From: Planctomycetota bacterium
Lineage (GTDB): Bacteria > Planctomycetota > Phycisphaerae > SM23-33 > FEN-1343
NCBI GenBank assembly: GCA_013203365.1
Contig: JABMQG010000240.1
Location: 1-9,461, forward strand
Length of the DNA: 9,461 nucleotides
Direction of reading: 5' to 3'
Below, one piece after another: positions 1-6,158 of this stretch. The notes beneath the pieces were generated by a model. That model was not told the DNA's origin. It did not search any database and saw nothing but the letters and a program-made list of their open reading frames with translations. Made by a program: the position numbers and the translations under genes. The first letter of the stretch is position 1; the number at the start of each line of letters is the position of its first letter.

Positions 1-708
1 ATACTGCCGGCGGCGCGGTACGCTCAGCCAGGGCGCACCGTTGCGGACCTCCGGATCGTAACGCCGTGCCAAGGCGCCCTGCTGGAGCGGCGAGCCGATG
101 ATTATGCCCATGTCGTTGGCGATGGCGGCGGGGAAGATCTCTATCTCGGCCTCGCGCCACAGGAGGCTGTAGTTGAAGGCCGTCAGCACCACGTCGAATC
201 GGCCGGTGCGTATGATTCGGGGCAGCTCGTAGGCGGTGGTGCCGCCCAGGCCGGTGTAGCCGATCGTGCCGTCCGCTCGCAGCTGATCGAGCAGTTCCAG
301 GACCGGGCCGTGGAAGTCGTGCCAGTTGTCCCACCAGTCATACAAGCCAGGGCGGTCTGGCTCGTGGATCATCATGATGTCTATGTGGTCCCGGCCGAGG
401 TTGCGCAGGCTTTCCTCCACCGACTGCATCAGTCGGGAGGTATTCTTGGGCTGAAACGGCTCGGGTCGGCCGCCTAGCTTGGTCGAGAGAATCAGCGGCG
501 TGTCGACCTCGCGGAGGATACGACCTAGCACGCGTTCGCTGTCGGCATATCCCGGGGCGGTGTCGATGTAGTTGATGCCCAGCTCGATGGCGCGGAACAC
601 CGCCTGCTTTGACTGTTCGAATTCACCTCCGAGCGTGCTGACAAACAACCCACCCAGCGACAATCGGCTGACCTCCAGGCCAGTCCGACCCAGCGTGCGC
701 CTTTCCAC
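1..708 (-). CDS. Aldo/keto reductase, C-terminus beyond the window edge
   Basis: Predicted cytoplasmic NAD(P)H-dependent oxidoreductase with a TIM-barrel fold. The frame is open for 236 codons and runs off the left edge; family members are usually 280-340 residues, so roughly the last third is missing. It begins with the family pattern LGRTGLEVSRLSLGG. The catalytic tetrad is visible: Asp49 and Tyr54 in YIDTAPGYADSE, Lys77 in LSTKLGG and His115 in MMIHEPD. The start is GTG at 708, chosen because AAGGAG lies 6-7 bases upstream (715-720) and translation from there gives the normal family N-terminus. It is divergent from the glycosyltransferase. The substrate cannot be told from sequence. The DxxxxY pattern and the LGRTGLEVS opening suggest the group that includes sugar and aldehyde reductases and L-fucose or galactose dehydrogenase-like proteins. 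Family assignment is firm; specificity is unknown. Confidence 0.93.
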   Translation of the reverse strand, partial: MERRTLGRTGLEVSRLSLGGLFVSTLGGEFEQSKQAVFRAIELGINYIDTAPGYADSERVLGRILREVDTPLILSTKLGGRPEPFQPKNTSRLMQSVEESLRNLGRDHIDIMMIHEPDRPGLYDWWDNWHDFHGPVLELLDQLRADGTIGYTGLGGTTAYELPRIIRTGRFDVVLTAFNYSLLWREAEIEIFPAAIANDMGIIIGSPLQQGALARRYDPEVRNGAPWLSVPRRRQY

Positions 709-1063
709 GCGAATCTCCTTATTGACCGACGTTTCCTGAATGGTGCCACTACCGATCGCGGACAACGATGGACCATTGTATCGAAGAAGCCGTCTTGTGC
801 AAGGTCAGGATAGTGCCTTGCAATATGAGTCCATGGACGATTACGCAGGGGTCACCCAGACAGGAATACTGGATTGCTTGTGCCGGAAGAGGATGTATTA
901 TGGCCCAACGAAGGCACGAGATGATCATGGGCGGCGGTCGAATGGGAAATATGTATATAGCAGTCAATACATTAGGCAGGGATTCTCTGCAACCGGACCT
1001 TATACAGTAATGATGAAATCGTTTAGGGATACCTGCCGAACCGAGCCCGTTCGTACAGACAGC
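709..1063. other. Divergent intergenic spacer without a supported gene
   Basis: About 355 bases separate the aldo/keto reductase start from the chosen glycosyltransferase start. The glycosyltransferase frame stays open back to 740, but that stretch gives a Cys/Arg/Tyr-rich, family-unlike peptide and no good ribosome-binding site, so I read it as non-coding. Overlapping short frames on both strands (for example 768-1010 plus, 749-1102 minus) have no recognisable protein content. Apart from the possible leftward promoter at 775-802 and some AT-rich stretches around 945-1015 (TATATA, TTATACA), I see no structured RNA, repeat or operator here. Confidence 0.5.
775..802 (-). promoter_or_regulatory. 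Possible sigma70-type promoter for the aldo/keto reductase
   Basis: On the minus strand TTGCAC (797-802) and TACAAT (775-780) are separated by 16 bases. The -10 box matches the consensus at 5 of 6 positions, the -35 box only in its TTG. It lies about 65 bases upstream of the GTG start at 708. This is motif matching only. Confidence 0.3.
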
Positions 1064-2728
1064 ATGAAGACGTCTGGCACAACCTCGGCAATAGAAAGCC
1101 ACGGTGGGTTACGCCGACGTGAATGGATGCATGTCGTTGTTCTGGTAGTGTTGTCGGGGTTTCTTTTTGTGTACCGAGCGTACTCATTGCCGCTGATTGA
1201 CCCGGACGAGTCGCGGTGCGCCCTGATAGTACGCGAGATGCTTCGTGGCGGCGACTGGATCGTGCCGCACCTGAAGGGGGAGGTCTATTGGGATAAGCCC
1301 GCCCCTTTCTTCTGGCTGGCGGCTGGGGCTCGGTTGCTCACGGGCAACGTAGAGCTTGGCGGTCGCCTCATTGCGGCGTTGGCGGGTCTTCTGGGGGTGC
1401 TGATAACATATGTGATTGGGCGGCGCATGTTTGGTGCAATGGCTGGCTTCCTGGCCGGGCTGTTCTTGGCCACGAGCGTCGAATACTTCTTCATCGCTCG
1501 GTGGTATCGCATGGACATGCCATTCGCAACGGCAATGTTGGCCGCGATCTGGTGGTTCTGGCGTGCTGAAGATCGGCGGCCTCAGGACACCGGTCGCAAG
1601 GCCGGTTGGTATGGCTTTTACGTGTTCTGTGGCCTCGCTACGCTATTCAAAGGGCCGCTCGGGTTGGTCTTGCCCGCGATGGTTGTGGGCGCATACCTGC
1701 TTCTGAGCGGTCGGCCGAGGCGTTTTCTCGATATCTTCCATGTAGGTGGCATTCTGCTGTATTTGGCCGTCGCAGCGCCTTGGTATGTGGCCATAAGCCT
1801 GCGCGAGCCGGACTACGCATACGAGTTTTTCATCCTGCAGAACTTTGCTCGCTTCGCCGGTCATACCTTTGTCGGGCACGCTTTTTCGTGGATTGTGTAC
1901 CTTCCTATCCTCCTTGCCGGACTGTTGCCCTGGACAATCTACCTGCCCGGGGTTTGCATTCGATACTTTCCAAGGCGATGGGGCCACCGACATCATATTC
2001 CTGCCATGCTGTTTCTTTGGGTCTCGGCCCTTGTCCCGCTGGTGTTCTTCACGCTCAGCAAGACGAAACTGGTCGGCTACATACTGCCTGCCTTTGCCCC
2101 CTTGGCAGTGATGATCGGGGCCCTTGTCGCCAATTGGATCAGCTCACAGAGGTCCGACCGGCTCATGAAAGTTGGCGTCTGGGCAATGCTCGTGACCGTC
2201 TTGATTGTGCCGCTAGCATTTGCCGCGGCAGAAATCAGCCTCGGTAGCGTGGATTTGTGGCTTGCCGTTCCCGTGGCAGCCGGCATCCTGGGTGTCTGGG
2301 CGATGCTGGCTTGCCTGCGCCGCGGCAATCGGTATGCGTTTGTCGGCTGGGCAGTCACAGTGGTGTTCACATTGTTAGTGTACATGATCGTCCACACGGC
2401 CTCTGCCGGATACGACCTGATGAGCACGCGTTCGCTTGCGAGATTGATTCAACCGCAGGATGTCAAGGACGGCCTGCTGTGCTTCTTGGGGAAGTCCAGG
2501 CTGTCGTTCATTATTTATACCAACGCAGATCATTTCGAGCAGTTTGACGAAGCTCACAGTGATGATCTTCAACGGCTGGCCGACCTGATGGCCTCCGAGC
2601 GGAAGGTATTCTGCCTGGTTTCCGGAGACCAGAGCTTGGCCGAGTTGCTAAAGACAGCTAAGGTGCCGATGTTTTTCCTGGGGCAACGCCAAAAACGTTG
2701 GCTTGTCACGAACCACCTGCCGCGATAA
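1064..2728 (+). CDS. ArnT-like glycosyltransferase (GT83/PMT superfamily), multi-pass membrane protein
   Basis: Integral inner-membrane GT-C transferase expected to move a sugar from a polyprenyl-phosphate donor onto an acceptor on the periplasmic face. In the best known member, ArnT, this is 4-amino-4-deoxyarabinose onto lipid A. The predicted protein has 554 residues, close to E. coli ArnT (about 550). After the first membrane segment (about 23-40) comes the acidic loop motif IDPDESR (Asp46, Asp48, Glu49), then REMLRGGDWIVPHL and YWDKPAPFFW (Lys78), both closely ArnT-like. Further matches are FKGPLGL, PWYVAISLREPDY and LSKTKLVGYILPAFAPL. About a dozen hydrophobic segments are followed by a soluble C-terminal domain (about 450-554). 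The start is uncertain: ATG at 1064 gives the family length, ATG at 1010 or 1127 are alternatives, and none has a strong Shine-Dalgarno. Its end faces the end of the lptG-like gene. Donor and acceptor are unknown; lipid A modification is only an inference. Confidence 0.88.
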   Translation: MKTSGTTSAIESHGGLRRREWMHVVVLVVLSGFLFVYRAYSLPLIDPDESRCALIVREMLRGGDWIVPHLKGEVYWDKPAPFFWLAAGARLLTGNVELGGRLIAALAGLLGVLITYVIGRRMFGAMAGFLAGLFLATSVEYFFIARWYRMDMPFATAMLAAIWWFWRAEDRRPQDTGRKAGWYGFYVFCGLATLFKGPLGLVLPAMVVGAYLLLSGRPRRFLDIFHVGGILLYLAVAAPWYVAISLREPDYAYEFFILQNFARFAGHTFVGHAFSWIVYLPILLAGLLPWTIYLPGVCIRYFPRRWGHRHHIPAMLFLWVSALVPLVFFTLSKTKLVGYILPAFAPLAVMIGALVANWISSQRSDRLMKVGVWAMLVTVLIVPLAFAAAEISLGSVDLWLAVPVAAGILGVWAMLACLRRGNRYAFVGWAVTVVFTLLVYMIVHTASAGYDLMSTRSLARLIQPQDVKDGLLCFLGKSRLSFIIYTNADHFEQFDEAHSDDLQRLADLMASERKVFCLVSGDQSLAELLKTAKVPMFFLGQRQKRWLVTNHLPR

Positions 2729-2863
2729 GGTGCAGTTCAAGTGCGAGAGAGCCCACGCCCGCCGACGGGGCTGGTTGGGCCCGCAGATTGAACCTTGTTG
2801 GATTTTCCTGTGCCAGTCTCAGATGCAGGCATTAGGGATTCTTAGAACTGTCCCAGGCCTTTT

Positions 2864-4249
2864 TCAGGTCTTAATTGAGTCAAGCATCACAACGGCCACG
2901 GGGCCGAACACAAGAATTGGCAGCCAGGCCGCTATGGTTGGATCCAGCCAGGCGGTGCCTAAGGTTCGGCAGAGAACGAGGAATACGTAGAACCCGCCGA
3001 TTGTCACCACGCAAAGCAACGCCGAGGCCTTTATGTTTCGCTCGCGAGAGAGGATAAATGGCAAGCCGATCAACAGCATAATCAAGTTGGCGATCGGATT
3101 GGTGAACCGCAGATGCTTGATCAGGCTGGCCGAGGCCGGGTCGGGCGACTTGCCCAGCCGCATCAGGGCGTCTATTTCGGAACTTGACATGTACTCCAGC
3201 CACCGCCCGCTCTGTCGCAGGACGAGTTCCTCCGGCGTCAGGTCGCTGGCAAGGTATAACGCCCCTCGGTCGGCGGGGGCGGTGTCGTCGCCCGACTCGC
3301 CGACCAAGTGATATCCGCTTTCTTGTTCACTCGTGCCGGCCGGGCCGTAGATCGCCCTAGGGGCCCTGATGGTGGCGACAACCTCCGGGTCCGCAACGTG
3401 GTCCGTGGGGTCGGCGAGAACCTTAAACTCGGGCCGAATCAGTGCACCGGCGGCGAGGTCGACCCGATCATAAGAGATTATGATGCCTGTCGGGTCCTGT
3501 TGCGCCCCGGCGGCGGCCGCCAGCATTTTGGGCGACAGCGACGCGGGCACGAAGCTGGTGGTGACGTCGGTTCGCCCTGCGCCGGGCCTTGTCGCCAGCG
3601 AGACGGCGGCGTTGGGAATGCGCCACGTCCCGTCGGCCTGATAGACCGCCTCAGACCCCGTGATTCTAGCCGTCAGTTTCAACCGCTTGTCGCGGGCGAT
3701 AATCAGCGGGTGGATCATCCTTTTTGCATTGGGGTAGAAAACCCGTGAGTACCAGACGTTTCTTAGCCCGTCGTTGACGAGTCGGACCTTGAACTGTTCC
3801 GTCCCGGGTACGTCGTCTCTGGCTCGCACGAGCCGATCCTTTACTCGGGGGATGATTAACTCCTGGTTGGCCGCACCCGTCAGGCTCAGCGCCATACCGG
3901 CCATGATCACGGGCATGATGACGCGGTGCAGGCTGGTTCCGCTGGCCAGGATGGCGGTCAACTCGTTGGTGCGGTTCATTCTGGCCAGGCTGAACGCCGC
4001 CGCCGCCACGAGGATAACCCCGCCGAGTTCCTGAAAATAGACCAGAACGTTGTAGAAATAGTAGCCAGAAACGTAGACTACCAGCTGGCCAAAGGGCAGT
4101 TCCAACTCGGCGAACTCGTCCATGTTGATGAACAGATCCGCGATCACTCGCAGGGCAAGCATGACCAGCAGGCACAGCAGGTAGCTGTACAAAAAGCTGC
4201 CAACGATATATCGATCGAGTGTCTTGATGAGACGCCACCTCGTTTTCAA
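2864..4249 (-). CDS. lptG: LptF/LptG-family permease, probably LptG-like
   Basis: Inner-membrane subunit of the LPS-export ABC transporter, which in well-studied bacteria is LptB2FG and passes LPS via LptC to the periplasmic LptA bridge. The 461 residues show the family plan: three N-terminal membrane segments (about 18-40, 53-85, 107-127), a large periplasmic domain (about 130-380) and three C-terminal segments (about 385-455). The family signature is the cytoplasmic stretch NRTNELTAILASGTSLHRV between segments 2 and 3, with NPIANLIMLLIGLPFILSR opening the C-terminal half. The opening TLDRYIVG resembles LptG, and second position after an LptF-like gene agrees; the F/G assignment rests on these two points. 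The start is TTG at 4249, just after an in-frame TAG; no ATG or GTG lies nearby in frame and no Shine-Dalgarno is visible, so translation may depend on the upstream gene 43 bases away. It is longer than E. coli LptG (about 360). Confidence 0.87.
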   Translation of the reverse strand: MKTRWRLIKTLDRYIVGSFLYSYLLCLLVMLALRVIADLFINMDEFAELELPFGQLVVYVSGYYFYNVLVYFQELGGVILVAAAAFSLARMNRTNELTAILASGTSLHRVIMPVIMAGMALSLTGAANQELIIPRVKDRLVRARDDVPGTEQFKVRLVNDGLRNVWYSRVFYPNAKRMIHPLIIARDKRLKLTARITGSEAVYQADGTWRIPNAAVSLATRPGAGRTDVTTSFVPASLSPKMLAAAAGAQQDPTGIIISYDRVDLAAGALIRPEFKVLADPTDHVADPEVVATIRAPRAIYGPAGTSEQESGYHLVGESGDDTAPADRGALYLASDLTPEELVLRQSGRWLEYMSSSEIDALMRLGKSPDPASASLIKHLRFTNPIANLIMLLIGLPFILSRERNIKASALLCVVTIGGFYVFLVLCRTLGTAWLDPTIAAWLPILVFGPVAVVMLDSIKT

Positions 4250-4292
4250 TCGCTAATCGATAGTTTCGAATCTGGGCCGCCGCCGGCCGGCT

Positions 4293-5930
4293 TTATCGCC
4301 TCAGCGCGAAGCCATAAAGGTACGCCACCATCACGACCAGGATGCCGGTGCCGCTCCATATTGCCGCCAAGCCGAACATGCATGATGCACCGGGGTTCTG
4401 GACGATCTGCTTGCCCATGATAGTCATCACAACAAGAATCATCGCCGGAATGCAGCTGAGGGCGAACGCGCTGAGCAACTGCCCGCCGCGATAAATCAGG
4501 CCCAAAGCCGCCCCGGCGGCGACCAGCAGGAAACAGCCTATACCATACGCGATCCGGCCATGCATCTCGGCGAGGATATTCAGCATGAGCGTGTTCTTGA
4601 TGTACTTGTTCAACTGGGCCAGCTCGCTCCGGACAGCCGGGAATAGTTCCTCGTGACTGTAGAGCATCGCCAAGTCGACGCCTGCGAGCCTGTTCTCCAT
4701 CCCGGCGGGCACCTGCAATTCGCTGAGGCGATCACGTCTTTTTCTCGCCCCGGCGGCCATCGGCTCGTCGGCGCGAGACACGACCCGGTCGTTCAACTCG
4801 ACGCTTACAACGGCGGCGTTACGCATGGCTCTGTACTTGGCCTGGACCTCGGCCTGCCTGCACTGATATATGCGTTCGAGTCGGCCGTCGTTGCCGTGGA
4901 CCTCAACCACCACCGGCCTGTCCGGCGAATTGGGCTGCTGGTTGCCTGACAGGATCAGGCGTTTGCCTTTCTCCACGCGGGCATTCGGGGCGGAGAACCG
5001 AAATCGCCTGCCCGACTCGTCCGACAGTTCGTAGACCGTCCCGCCCATGATGACTTCGCCCATCTCCTCGTACAGGCTGTTGACGTGCAGTTGGCGGTAG
5101 ATGTCCTTCAACATCCTTTTCACCACCGGGGAGTTTTGAGGGTCGCGGCGAATCGCGCAGAGCATGGCCCAGTCGTAGAAGGTGGGGTCCTCCTTCAGTT
5201 CCTTCATCAGCGGCGACAGCAGGAACGGTCCGACCTGCCATTGCGTGCTTTCATAGGAGCCGGCGAAGTCGCCGGAGTATTCCTGCCGGCCGCCATGCAG
5301 ATTGATAAGGCTGAACGAAACCTGCCCCATCTGGTCCGGGCCCTCTTCGAACTGCACATAGGCCCTGGCGGCGACAAGGTACTCGGGATTGTCGGCGTCG
5401 GAAACGTCAATTGCCACCACGCCGCGAAGCGAGTCGGTGTCGGGGTCGGCCGAGTCGGCGTGCAGGATCCATGCGCCTTCTTGCACGTGACAGCGGCTGC
5501 GAAGCTGCTGATAGATCATGCCGCGGAGATTCCGCTTGACCGTGCGCTCGCCGCTGCGGGCCAGTGCCGGGGCTATCCAATTGCTCAGCAAAAGGCTGAT
5601 GATGCTGACCGCCGCGCCCATTGCCAGGCCCGGTCGAAGAAGCGAATTCACGCTGATTCCGCCGGCGCGGCAGGCAAGAAGCTCGTTGTCCATGCTGAAC
5701 CGACCGTAAACCATCGTCGCGGCCAGCAAGGCCGCTATCGGCAGCGTCAGAGACAGCATCACCGGCAGCAGGTACCAGAACATCCTCATCGCCTGAGATC
5801 CGCTCAGGCCCTGCCTGCGCATCGGCTCTATGATGGCGAATGTGGTTATGACCAGCGTAAAAGCCACCGCAGCCAGTGCGGTTGTCTTGAGCAGGTCCTT
5901 GCCTAGATAATTGTGCAGCGTGCGAATCAA
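4293..5930 (-). CDS. lptF: LptF/LptG-family permease, probably LptF-like, first gene of the lpt unit
   Basis: Partner permease of the LPS-export ABC transporter in the inner membrane. From the chosen start it has 545 residues, far longer than E. coli LptF (about 366). Membrane segments lie near 17-34, 50-75 and 97-118, with the signature GRFSMDNELLACRAGGIS (76-93) between the second and third; three more occupy roughly the last 95 residues. The extra length is in the periplasmic part (about 120-450), which ends in a charged, helix-like stretch before the fourth membrane segment. The frame is open up to an ATG at 5999, but I chose TTG at 5930: AAGGAG stands 8 bases upstream, a perfect TATAAT lies in the would-be 5' extension, and translation from TTG gives MIRTLHNYLGKDLL, the usual family N-terminus. 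The lptG-like gene follows after 43 bases; no lptA, lptB or lptC is in the window. Confidence 0.87.
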   Translation of the reverse strand: MIRTLHNYLGKDLLKTTALAAVAFTLVITTFAIIEPMRRQGLSGSQAMRMFWYLLPVMLSLTLPIAALLAATMVYGRFSMDNELLACRAGGISVNSLLRPGLAMGAAVSIISLLLSNWIAPALARSGERTVKRNLRGMIYQQLRSRCHVQEGAWILHADSADPDTDSLRGVVAIDVSDADNPEYLVAARAYVQFEEGPDQMGQVSFSLINLHGGRQEYSGDFAGSYESTQWQVGPFLLSPLMKELKEDPTFYDWAMLCAIRRDPQNSPVVKRMLKDIYRQLHVNSLYEEMGEVIMGGTVYELSDESGRRFRFSAPNARVEKGKRLILSGNQQPNSPDRPVVVEVHGNDGRLERIYQCRQAEVQAKYRAMRNAAVVSVELNDRVVSRADEPMAAGARKRRDRLSELQVPAGMENRLAGVDLAMLYSHEELFPAVRSELAQLNKYIKNTLMLNILAEMHGRIAYGIGCFLLVAAGAALGLIYRGGQLLSAFALSCIPAMILVVMTIMGKQIVQNPGASCMFGLAAIWSGTGILVVMVAYLYGFALRR

Positions 5931-5938
5931 TCGCGTTG

Positions 5939-5944
5939 CTCCTT
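5939..5944 (-). promoter_or_regulatory. Shine-Dalgarno AAGGAG deciding the lptF-like TTG start
   Basis: AAGGAG on the minus strand, 8 bases before the TTG at 5930. The alternative ATG at 5999 has no comparable site. This site together with the TATAAT upstream argues for the shorter protein. Confidence 0.7.
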
Positions 5945-5954
5945 CGATCGGATG

Positions 5955-5960
5955 ATTATA
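5955..5960 (-). promoter_or_regulatory. Consensus -10 box TATAAT of the lpt unit
   Basis: A perfect TATAAT on the minus strand. Transcription would begin near 5948, giving a short leader that contains AAGGAG and then the TTG start. No good -35 lies at 17 bases; the nearest TTG-type hexamer, TTGGAC (5984-5989), is 23 bases away. The promoter may therefore be weak, activator-dependent or read by another sigma factor. Confidence 0.5.
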
Positions 5961-6022
5961 TCTGCGCGCAAGCCGGTCGGCACGTCCAATTCTGTTCATT
6001 GCACGGGCCGGGTCGAATTCAC

Positions 6023-6051
6023 TTGAGGCCCGGGCCTTGGCAACCTAGCAT
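6023..6051 (+). promoter_or_regulatory. Candidate promoter for the S55-propeller genes
   Basis: TTGAGG (6023-6028) and TAGCAT (6046-6051) are separated by exactly 17 bases; each matches the sigma70 consensus at 4 of 6 positions. Transcription would start near 6058 and give a leader of about 100 bases that includes the hairpin at 6082-6115. Motif-based only. Confidence 0.35.
6026..6037. promoter_or_regulatory. Perfect 12-bp palindrome, possible operator
   Basis: AGGCCCGGGCCT reads the same on both strands. It overlaps the second half of the candidate -35 box at 6023-6028 and part of the spacer, where a repressor site would often sit. Short GC-rich palindromes also arise by chance in GC-rich DNA, so function is only suggested by position. 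Confidence 0.35.
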
Positions 6052-6064
6052 GGCCGCGTCAAGT

Positions 6065-6074
6065 GTCGGCCGAC
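6065..6074. promoter_or_regulatory. Perfect 10-bp palindrome in the same control region
   Basis: GTCGGCCGAC lies between the candidate promoter and the hairpin. It would sit just inside the predicted leader transcript and could be a second operator or a small stem. It is short enough to occur by chance. Confidence 0.25.
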
Positions 6075-6075
6075 T

Positions 6076-6115
6076 AAAAAGCCCGTGACGCGACCTGGTG
6101 AAGTGGCGTCACGGG
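6076..6115 (-). terminator. Perfect 10-bp hairpin with T-tract (minus strand), also a leader hairpin on plus
   Basis: The arms CCCGTGACGC (6082-6091) and GCGTCACGGG (6106-6115) are exactly complementary around a 14-base loop. Read on the minus strand the stem is followed by C and then five T (6080-6076), the layout of an intrinsic terminator. It would stop antisense transcription leaving the S55 gene before it reaches lptF. On the plus strand the same stem forms in the leader of the S55 gene, and its right arm covers part of a GGGAG at 6113-6117, so it could instead affect translation. The structure is certain; which role it has is not. Confidence 0.5.
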
Positions 6116-6147
6116 AGAAATAGCGTTGGCGGTCGGCGCGGTGGATG

Positions 6148-6151
6148 GGAG
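6148..6151 (+). promoter_or_regulatory. Shine-Dalgarno GGAG supporting ATG 6159
   Basis: GGAG lies 7 bases before the ATG at 6159. A competing TTG at 6126 also has GGGAG 8 bases upstream (6113-6117), but only ATG 6159 starts directly on the signal peptide. Confidence 0.5.
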
Positions 6152-6158
6152 AGCGTTT

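Noticed and set aside
768..1102. Short open frames on both strands in the 709-1063 spacer
   Set aside because: No ribosome-binding site or recognisable protein content; they overlap one another in several frames.
1606..2247. 213-codon plus-strand open frame inside the glycosyltransferase gene
   Set aside because: Same strand but another frame; Cys/Arg/Ser-rich and lacking the membrane-segment pattern of the real frame.
2835..2864. Possible terminator between the convergent glycosyltransferase and lptG-like genes
   Set aside because: GGGA and TCCC (2835-2854) enclose a small stem and a five-T tract follows at 2860-2864, but the stem is short and bulged and the T-tract is set five bases away and overlaps the lptG stop codon; not convincing.
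3666..4238. 190-codon minus-strand frame starting at GTG 4238 inside the lptG-like gene, considered as a frameshift partner
   Set aside because: The 461-codon frame already gives the complete LptF/LptG family plan, so no frameshift is needed.
5085..5906. 273-codon plus-strand open frame antisense to the lptF-like gene
   Set aside because: It is rich in His, Arg, Gln and Ala with no recognisable fold, and mirrors a clear membrane-protein gene on the other strand; a typical shadow frame in GC-rich DNA.
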